A DNA stretch of 64,000 nucleotides, taken from positions 70,001 to 134,000 of the forward strand of contig CAUYUJ010018657.1 of assembly GCA_963575745.1 (NCBI GenBank), in the 5' to 3' direction. Below the pieces are notes generated by a model. That model saw only the letters and a list, made by a program, of their open reading frames with translations, did not search any database and was not told the DNA's origin. Source of the DNA: Prorocentrum cordatum. Its lineage: Eukaryota > Sar > Dinophyceae > Prorocentrales > Prorocentraceae. The position numbers were made by a program, and so were the translations under genes. The stretch's first letter is position 1. Every line of letters starts with the position of its first letter. Below are positions 56,547 through 63,277 of this stretch, piece after piece.

Positions 56547-57085
56547 TCATGTGGAGAGCCCCCTAAGAATGCCGTTGCGTGACTCGATCGAGGTCGCGTG
56601 TTGGCCAGGCGCTCGGATACGAAGTGTCGTACCCTTGTTCGCCATCATGGCCTTGCCAGTGTCATTATTGAGGGCGCCTTCTCCATCAGAATGCAAGACT
56701 TTGAAGGGTCCATGATAGGCAATCCAGCAGTAGTGGTAGGCGTCGAGTATAGTGTCACGTTCTCTATCAGAAATATCTTGGCCTGCTGCCAGGCGGATAC
56801 ATCGGCCCATAATATGAAATATGGCTCGTTTCGTGAAAAACATGAGAACTACTTCGCCTTCGTCAAGCCAATTTCCAGGAAGGCTTACGGAAGGTAGCGT
56901 AAAATTACCTGGACGTTCCCATGCTCTACATTCCCGACATGTGTCACAGATTTCTTTGATCATATTTAGTCGAACGTTGTCCAGTCCCACTTGGTCTAGG
57001 ATCAGCCTCATCTTGGGTTCCTTCGCATGGTACCACCGCAAGTGCAGTTTACGGAGTTCCTTTTTGACTACGGGAGGTTCGTGAC
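56547..57085 (-). pseudogene. Integrase N-terminal and catalytic core, damaged
   Basis: KLHLRWYHAKEPKMRLILDQ and then ICDTCRECRAW form the HHCC zinc-binding head. The core has KVLHSDGEGAL (second Asp, about 56687) and APGQHATSIESRNGILR (Glu, about 56585) of the DDE triad. The first Asp, expected about 50-60 residues earlier, is absent: the segment reads EGEVVLMFFTKRAIFHIMGR. Integrases need all three acids for strand transfer, so this copy should be inactive. A pair of opposite frameshifts between 56540 and 56470 hides ALHMIEEELNRHNIPVVFT, which joins this core to the C-terminal frame. In phase with the zinc-finger frame, separated by a single TGA at 57153. Confidence 0.75.
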
Positions 57086-57152
57086 TACGGAGGTTTTGCA
57101 GACTGTGTTGGATGTCAAATCTCGTCCAGTCGGGCAGTCGCGGAGCCCCCGA

Positions 57153-57938
57153 TCAGGTTGAGGCAAGAGGGTTCCTTGTGGCTCTCCGCAGTCGGTCTCC
57201 TTCGTCAACTGCGTCTGGTGGTGGTGGTACGCCTTGTAGGCGACCACGGCGGGCCGCTACTTGTGGCGGCTCGCCTGAAGACGCGGAAGGCGTGTTTCCA
57301 CGCTCGGGCGCGTCTCGCAGTATATCGTAACTGCTGGCGCCAGATGTAGGATCAGTGTTCCCAAAGGCTCGTGGTCGCGGTGGCCTGGCGTGAGCGCCCT
57401 GACGGCCGCCCGATGCTGAAGCTTGGCCCTCCCCAGGTTTGGGTAAGGGCTTCCACCAAGCTGGCACATTGTTGCCCTCGGGATCATGGTCAGCTGGGAG
57501 TTTGAACGGCTCAGCAAAACGACATTTGCCGGGCTCAGTGTCGAGGTGGTCCTTAACACCCTTGCGTCTCGTAAGGTCCCTTTGGCATGCAAGACATGGC
57601 CAGTATACAGAGATAGAATCATGATACTTACACTGTGTAGGATCTCTGTTGTGGCTAGAACTGCCCTTTCGGACATTGTCGATGCATGCTGGGCATGTAG
57701 CCACTTGTGGGATGACACGACCGCCGACGCGTCTCATACCTTCTCCTGGTTCAGCTCGATCAGGAAGGTCAACAGGGCAAGCATGCGCAGTGCGCGTAGG
57801 CGCGTCTCCGCGCGTGGTGTCGATGGCTTTCGCCAAGTAAACGGCTTCCATAAAGGCAGACTGCAGTCGTCGAGTGTATTTTGTGCCAGTCAAAGCTCTC
57901 TGTTGCACGGTTGTGCGCGCACGTGCTGACCGTTGCAT
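57153..57938 (-). CDS. Tandem C2HC zinc-finger segment of the polyprotein
   Basis: A 261-codon frame. CPACIDNVRK ... SSH ... C (Cys82, Cys85, His96, Cys103) and CLACQRDLTRR ... H ... GKC (Cys115, Cys118, His131, Cys139) are two zinc fingers of spacing C-x2-C-x10/12-H-x6/7-C, at about 57695-57520. A Pro/Arg-rich linker with one hairpin (57290) follows, up to integrase. The position just before integrase and the tandem arrangement are familiar from dinoflagellate copia-like polyproteins; nucleic-acid binding is inferred. The first residues (ALTGTKYTRRLQSAFMEAVY) belong to the preceding methyltransferase-like region after a frameshift. Confidence 0.6.
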   Translation of the reverse strand: MQRSARARTTVQQRALTGTKYTRRLQSAFMEAVYLAKAIDTTRGDAPTRTAHACPVDLPDRAEPGEGMRRVGGRVIPQVATCPACIDNVRKGSSSHNRDPTQCKYHDSISVYWPCLACQRDLTRRKGVKDHLDTEPGKCRFAEPFKLPADHDPEGNNVPAWWKPLPKPGEGQASASGGRQGAHARPPRPRAFGNTDPTSGASSYDILRDAPERGNTPSASSGEPPQVAARRGRLQGVPPPPDAVDEGDRLRRATRNPLAST

Positions 57939-58455
57939 TTGAGTCGCTCAAAAGGTTTAAGAATCGTCTCGTCGTTGCTGGTGATATTTGTCGGCTTCTT
58001 GATATACTCACCAGCCGTATCTTTAAGTCCCGTCGCACATTGGTCGATGTGTACGGTTGTGATATGTGGTCGGTCGGCAAGTTCTTTCCATGGGGAAATA
58101 TCATCCACCCATGTTCCTGTGGGTTGTTCGCGTATAAACCACCTCCGCGCATTATCTTGAGTAACAGCTATTTTGCCACAGTAAGTTACGCGTGGCCAAC
58201 CTCATGTACGATGCTGCTCCCAAGTGCAATGGTTGGCTTTGTAGTTGTAGTAGGTCCTGTGGTGCGGCAACTGGGCTGTAGTATGGCTACTCGTACGTGG
58301 CATACTGCGAAGTAAAGATCTACAGCTCGCTGCACCGAGGGATCTCCCAGGTCGACACACGTGGTCTTGTCTAAGTTGCCTCCTGAGGAAAGACCCCTTG
58401 AGAAGGCAAGCTCTGAAATACCACCCTCACCTCCACAAAGCTCCAACATATCCAC
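57890..58455 (-). pseudogene. Methyltransferase-like domain, second half
   Basis: Starts MDMLELCGGEGGISELAFSR (58455), like the SAM-binding motif I of C5-cytosine methyltransferases (LDLFAGxGG). About 40 residues on, VAILQPSCRTTGP (about 58285-58250) stands where motif IV has its catalytic Pro-Cys. In shifted frames the sequence continues WFIREQPTGTWVDDISPWKE, which could match the Glu-Asn-Pro motif, and then VHIDQCATGLKDTAGEYIKK with PTNITSN, common in dinoflagellate retroelement polyproteins. At least two frameshifts. Role inferred: nucleic acid methylation or a derived non-catalytic fold. The conserved second Pro of PPC is Gln, so activity is doubtful. Confidence 0.5.
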
Positions 58456-58487
58456 GCAATTATTGTGACCATAGCATAGAATAGCTA

Positions 58488-59650
58488 CTATGTTTTATAT
58501 GTCCGCGTGTGTGTCGGGCATAGATGTGGGAGAGTAACGAACAGGTCATCATCCTCATCTGAGCTTATTAGCTCAACAGGGACGTCAGTACTCCAGGTCG
58601 CCATAAGAACCTGTCCGAGCCCCGACAAGTCGTCACCGCAATCATCGTTTCCGTCTTCAACGTGCTTTTTGATGCGGCGAGGCTTGATGCCTGCCTCCTT
58701 TTCGGCTTTGAGCCTTTCCTTCTGTTTGATACGCGACCCCGTAGGTAAGACTTGCTCGTCTTGTTCACCGGTCTGTGTGCCCATCGTCGTTGATGAGTGG
58801 GTAGATGCTTCAATCTCCAGAGTCGGGAGGGGAGAAGGACAGTCATCTATGATGACGCGTCTAGGATTCTGTGGTGATTGAATAGGCTCGTTTCCGAGCA
58901 TGACCGGTTCCTCGGGCTGCCAGTACATCCGTGTACTGATGTTGGCAACCCCTGTGGGTAATGGTGCATGCCAATCATATCCTGTTGGTTGGTCGGCTAC
59001 TGCGATATCCTGAATAACCGTGTTGGTATCCAGGTTGATTGTTGCACGTCGGATGACATCAAACCATTTCGGTACTTGTTTGTTGGTCGTCACATAGTGA
59101 TGGATGTTGTGATCCGTACGTGTGTAGGTGTTCAAGTATATCGGCACGTTTCCGTGCATAGTGTTGCTTCCCAGGATTTTGTCGTTGAGGTGACGGATGA
59201 GTGTGATCCATTCGGCATGTCGTACCGTTTGGCCGTATCAATCCAACACATGTTGTGGCATCGCCAAGTTGCACGTACATGCCCACAACTTAGAGCTAAT
59301 CGGTATTGATGTTGCTACCTGCATATAGGTACCACTCGGTGTATTGTTTTGCATATTAAACCGGATACCGAAATGGCACAACCGCATCCGTACCACTGTC
59401 AACTTGAGATCTTCCAGAGTATCACGTATTAGGGGATAACTTCCAAACGTATCCTGGGGGGGCCAAACACTATGATTTTCATGCGGAGCTTCTTAGCTTT
59501 TGTCGAAAGGTTTTGAATACGAGACCAGTGTGGGGCCACTCTCGTTCCTGGGGTTCGTACGTACCAGTCACCCGGGGTACTGACCCATATTAGAGTATAG
59601 TCCCCACTGATCACCGCACCCAGGTAATCTGTGCCCACAGTCGTCATAAG
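58488..59650 (-). pseudogene. Conserved copia-associated domain upstream of the methyltransferase-like part
   Basis: Begins YTLIWVSTPGDWYVRTPG ... RIQNLSTKAKKLRMKIIVFG (about 59590-59470), then in a shifted frame RMRLCHFGIRFNMQNNTPSG and KLWACTCNLAMPQHVLD followed by a TGA (59238-59240) and YGQTVRHAEWI. Family members I recall have Trp at this stop. The frame continues to 58488 with a charged tail (LPTGSRIKQKERLKAEKEAG, DDCGDDLSGLG). It looks like the front half of a domain that pairs with the motif I segment. Function is unknown; DLIWxS...GPP suggests a Rossmann-like fold. Confidence 0.45.
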
Positions 59651-60584
59651 CTCGTGGTGGGAAATGCGATCACAGATATAACCTCGGATGCGGAGGTCAG
59701 CGCAAGCCTCTCTCGCATCTTCGATGACGAAAGCTCTTTTACTATGGCAGGTTGCCCCGCTGTCCTTGTTATCCCCTGGCCTTTTCGGCCATTAGGCAAG
59801 GCGACGAGGGGGCAGCGTCGCCCTACCATCTTCAAGATAAAGAAGATGCGCCTCCAACGTCTGCCAGCATCTGGGCTTCCCTCAGATGCTGAAGCTCAGC
59901 ACTGCAGCGCGCGGTAGCCTCAGAGGCGGATTGCTCCGCAAACGTGGCCAGCACGGATGGATTGTCCATCAGCTGCTTCAATAGGCCTTTCGACCTTGCG
60001 TCGTTGACCGTCTGCAGGTCATGGTTCGAGTATCCCATCACTATCTCCCAGCGAGACCGTACAGCATCCATGGGTACAAGTCCGCCATGCTGGGCCAGTG
60101 TCCTGGCTACGAAGCAATCGAACGTCTCCAGATCATCGACGCTGTCGCCTCTCATCGTTGCTTTTGCGAGTGTCTCGAGCAACCCCTTAGGCAGGTTTCC
60201 CTGCAATTGTTGGTGCTCTTGCGCAGGGGTCGGCTCGCCTGTCAGCACCGTCTGGAACGATGTGGTACTTGTGCCCGAGGCGGCTTGCCCCGCGGCTCCG
60301 AATCGATCACACCTGATTGACAGATGCCCTGATGGCAACTTCGTTGTTGGCATGATCTTGGAGCCCTCGGGGACTTCCATCTTGACCTGCCCCATCCCAG
60401 GGAATATCAGCTTCTCCTGGCCTCGTTCGAGCACAATAACGGCGCGCTTGTCCTTCATGCATACTGTCGAGGCCCAGGATAGCTGGCAGGTCCTTGCCAC
60501 AGCCTGACACAATATTCGTCTTGTACGAGTCGAGATGGGTCGAACCCTGGTACTCGCAGGCAATGCTAAAGGTGCCCACGGCAT
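59644..60584 (-). CDS. Protease C-terminal part and linker of the polyprotein
   Basis: After a frameshift of one base near 60465, MKDKRAVIVLERGQEKLIFP and SKIMPTTKLPSGHLSIRCDRF finish the retroviral-type aspartic protease fold. A linker with AQEHQQLQGNLPKGLLETLA (hairpin 60191) and a helical segment (about 60100-59840) follow. 59835-59644 continues in another frame. The linker has no recognisable domain. Confidence 0.55.
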
Positions 60585-61314
60585 CAGCTGGGGGCGACCC
60601 CTCGCCTACCCCGTTGATGTTCAAACGAGAGCGAGGTTCAAACGTACAAGGACGATTATGTGCCTCAGCAGCCTGGACAAACTTGCGGCTCGCATTTTCT
60701 CCCATTATGTTAATCTTCGAGCCCACGTCTATGAGGATTGAATTTCCACCATCCTCAAGAAAGGTCTTACTAGGCTGCTTGATGTGCACTGTCTCTGAAG
60801 TGCCCTCTGCGCTGTCTGGCGGGTTTCCCCACAGTTCTGTCGTGCTCCTTGGCGGGTTTCCCCGCATCGTGCTGGCACCTGGCCTTCCTGCGGCCATACG
60901 TGCCAGGTCGATGTACTGGAAGTACGACACGTTCTGGGCTTGAGCGCCCTGTTCACCCCGCCAGTTGGCATACTCATCACGTGTGCTCGTGTACTGCTCG
61001 CGGGTAGTACGCCGCGTCAGCGTCAAGTACGAATGAAGGGCGATGTCCTGTAATCCCTCATTCGTGAGGTGGTCCCTGTACTGCAACCACTCGTCGAACT
61101 CATTGTTCGTTGCTGAGAGCTCGACGGCCCTGACTGCTGTTGCCGCTGTCGCCACTGAAGAGTCTGAGAGATCAAACGAAGCACTCTCAGTCTCGGGATT
61201 ATCGGCGTCCAACATGAACGTGGCGCGTGCTTCTATCCATCTGGGTCTGGAAGTGGCGGACACGCAGTTCTCGCAACTGTTCAGGGTCCAGTGGCAGCTC
61301 GGCCCCACCCCCAC
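60466..61314 (-). CDS. Aspartic protease N-terminal part with gag linker
   Basis: NSILIDVGSKINIMGENASR (Asp196 near 60729) is the retropepsin active-site strand, with Asp-Val-Gly in place of the usual Asp-Thr-Gly/Asp-Ser-Gly. CGKDLPAILGLDSM (about 60500-60462) is the later hydrophobic-hydrophobic-Gly strand. Retropepsins act as dimers that cut the polyprotein. The preceding 190 residues are gag-like, with two hairpins encoding RGNPPRS and WGNPPDS. The change of Thr/Ser to Val in the active-site triplet probably weakens or abolishes catalysis. Confidence 0.7.
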
Positions 61315-61464
61315 TCTGGGGAGACATCGGAGGAGCCACCTGCCCGACTCCAGGCTCGCAATGAGTCGGAAGGATCGGCACAGGTGGAGTGTTAGGCAGG
61401 TTTCCCCGCTGAGGCGCCGTCATCGGGATAAGCTGGTCGAAGTATCCCGTCTCCATCGGCGACC

Positions 61465-62526
61465 TCACCTCCTCCGGCGGGTTTCCCCGCTGCTGAGCTG
61501 TGCTGTCTGCCTGTCCAGCATACTGGCTGTCATCTCCTCCACCATGCTCCTCAACTCCCGCAACTCCCTCGCTGCCTGTTCGGGAGCCTGAGTGTAAGAG
61601 CCGGCCCATGGAAACGATGACGCTATGATGGCACATACTGGTTGCTGTGGATCCCCTTCTCGCTGATTCGCAACATGGCCCGCCACATTCGAGTTCCAAC
61701 ACTCCACGTGGAACAGGTGGTTGCACCTCAAACGGTAGATGCTCTCCCTCGGCTGAAACTCCTCGAGGCATACCGCGCAGGTGTCTTCCATCCCAGTATA
61801 GATTTCCACATCTGCCGCCCTAGGGCACACCCGCCGCCGCCGCTCCAGGACTGACTCGGAGCCCAGGAAAGCAGCTGGAGGATCTCCTGCGGGAACCAGG
61901 GCCTCCGGTGCTACGGCAACCTCTGCTGGGGGAGCTGCCGTTGTGGAGGGTGCGGGCGACACGGCTGGCGAGTCTCCTCGCATGGGTGAGCCTCTGTTCC
62001 TCACGACCTCAAGTGCGGATGCACGTGCTTGGTCACGTACGCTCTGTACTGCCTGCCTGCGCCTAAAGCACGCCTGTTGAGTTTGGTACGTCTGCCTGAT
62101 GTAGTCTGGTACTCCTCTACTGCCTGATGATATCGAATGGGCAGTAGGCTGGACGGCCACCTCTGGCGTTGTCCGTGCAGGCATGAAAGCCATGTGCGGA
62201 TACATGCACTGATCACTGAAGCGCACATTCGTGAGGCTATGAAACTGATCCGCCATTTCGCGAACAAATCTGTTCGGGACTCTAGACCCATCTGGGTACA
62301 GTGGCGGATCCATTGGTGCTGGCGCTGGCCTCTGGCCCTGAGCCATGCTCGGATGAGCATTGAAGGCCGGGATGAAGGCTCGTTGCCGAGCAGGGCCACG
62401 TGGGTTCGGACCCTCTGGCTCCCAGGACCAGGCTGGCCTCCACCTCTGACAGCTCGGGTAGGGCAGGTTGAGACTCAGCACCCGTTGTACCGCAGCTGCC
62501 ACCCTTGCGCGGTAGTCATCAGGCAC
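61465..62526 (-). CDS. Gag-like protein with RING-H2 motif
   Basis: A 353-codon frame. Residues 250-298 read CAVCLEEFQPRESIYRLRCN, then HLFHVECW, and PVC: Cys-x2-Cys, Cys-x-His-x2-His-x2-Cys and a final Cys without its partner (AIIA instead of PxC). RING-H2 domains bind two zincs and usually recruit E2 ubiquitin-conjugating enzymes; the lost eighth ligand would disturb the second site. A predicted helix (AREL RELRSMVEEMTASM) follows. Pro/Ala-rich linkers carry hairpins at 61968 and 62378. The frame is probably entered by a one-base shift from the gag N-part at about 62530 and left by another near 61490. A RING inside a copia gag is unusual. Confidence 0.6.
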   Translation of the reverse strand: MPDDYRARVAAAVQRVLSLNLPYPSCQRWRPAWSWEPEGPNPRGPARQRAFIPAFNAHPSMAQGQRPAPAPMDPPLYPDGSRVPNRFVREMADQFHSLTNVRFSDQCMYPHMAFMPARTTPEVAVQPTAHSISSGSRGVPDYIRQTYQTQQACFRRRQAVQSVRDQARASALEVVRNRGSPMRGDSPAVSPAPSTTAAPPAEVAVAPEALVPAGDPPAAFLGSESVLERRRRVCPRAADVEIYTGMEDTCAVCLEEFQPRESIYRLRCNHLFHVECWNSNVAGHVANQREGDPQQPVCAIIASSFPWAGSYTQAPEQAARELRELRSMVEEMTASMLDRQTAQLSSGETRRRR

Positions 62527-63253
62527 TCCAGCAGCAGTAGTTTGGCCGGTGGTGCATTGGAGTGCCAGGCAGGTTTCCCTGCAGACTCGTTGGCGTGCCA
62601 GGTGGCATCATGTTCAAGAGAGCTGTACCATGCTCAGCTCTGGCCGCAGCGATCCGCTCCATGAGAGTGCCATTCGTGGCAGATCGACCAGGAGTCCCAA
62701 ACGGAGACTGCGCTGGTGGCGTCGCCACTGGGGTCATGCCCCTCGGCGCGTGCATGCTATGCGAGGGGCTCCCTGGCATCTGCTCAAAACGAGCAGGCTC
62801 TCCGAAGATGCGGCCGAACGTCTGCGGGTCCCCCTGCGGTTCGGGCATGTCGTTTCTGAGTCCATTAACGGGCAGGTTTCCCTGCATGGCCTGACGGTTA
62901 CGCGTCACCATAGCGGACATAGCTCCCTGGCCTGCGGCCCAGGGATCTTGCCGGCACAGTCTGTCCGCTAACTGTTCCACCTGCTCAGGATTTAGAGCGG
63001 CCGCGATCTGATCCAGATCTGAGGTGCTGAGGACCTGCCAAGATATGGCACTAGGCCCTTGGCTTGGAGCACGGCTTGGAGCCGCGCTTCCTGCCTCACT
63101 CTCGTTGATCATAAGGATATGGTGGATCTCGGGCGGGTTTCCCAGCACTGTTGGGCTGTAATGGTCCCCTACTTCTCTTTGAACATGAACCGTATGAGGC
63201 TCATTAGCCTCTCGGCCAAGAGACCCTCTGTGCTTGATGCTAGCACTGCCCAC
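62519..63253 (-). CDS. Gag-like N-terminal region
   Basis: A 244-codon frame, rich in Pro, Ser, Gly and Gln, with one amphipathic stretch (STSDLDQIAAALNPEQVEQL) and three hairpin-encoded tetrapeptide sites (LGNPPEI, MQGNLPVNG, LQGNLPGTP). No nucleic-acid-binding motif recognised. In phase with the phosphotransferase frame upstream, separated only by a TGA at 63278-63280, so the two could be one protein by readthrough or may have been so before a mutation. Its end overlaps the next frame (TAAGVPDDYRARVAAAVQRV), implying a +1 shift. Confidence 0.45.
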   Translation of the reverse strand: MGSASIKHRGSLGREANEPHTVHVQREVGDHYSPTVLGNPPEIHHILMINESEAGSAAPSRAPSQGPSAISWQVLSTSDLDQIAAALNPEQVEQLADRLCRQDPWAAGQGAMSAMVTRNRQAMQGNLPVNGLRNDMPEPQGDPQTFGRIFGEPARFEQMPGSPSHSMHAPRGMTPVATPPAQSPFGTPGRSATNGTLMERIAAARAEHGTALLNMMPPGTPTSLQGNLPGTPMHHRPNYCCWSA

Positions 63254-63277
63254 AGTGTTCCACCTGCGAAGGGGCCG

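Larger units (their letters stand above)
53125..63146 (-). repeat. Dispersed GNRA-tetraloop hairpin family (22 copies)
   Basis: Core GC-NN-G + GNRA + C-NN-GC on the minus strand. Positions: 53125-53138, 53275-53288, 53301-53314, 53910-53923, 54697-54710, 55300-55313, 55969-55982, 57290-57303, 58886-58899, 59144-59157, 59747-59760, 60191-60204, 60280-60293, 60819-60832, 60852-60865, 61396-61409, 61477-61490, 61968-61981, 62378-62391, 62569-62582, 62872-62885, 63133-63146. Loops are GAAA (16), GCAA (4) and GAGA (2). Six different fully paired stems occur (such as GCGAG/CTCGC, GCTCG/CGAGC, GCAGG/CCTGC, GCACG/CGTGC). Four copies have a G-U pair that exists only in the minus-strand RNA; two (60280, 63133) have one mismatch. 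Most coding copies read Gly-Asn-x-Pro. Confidence 0.85.
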
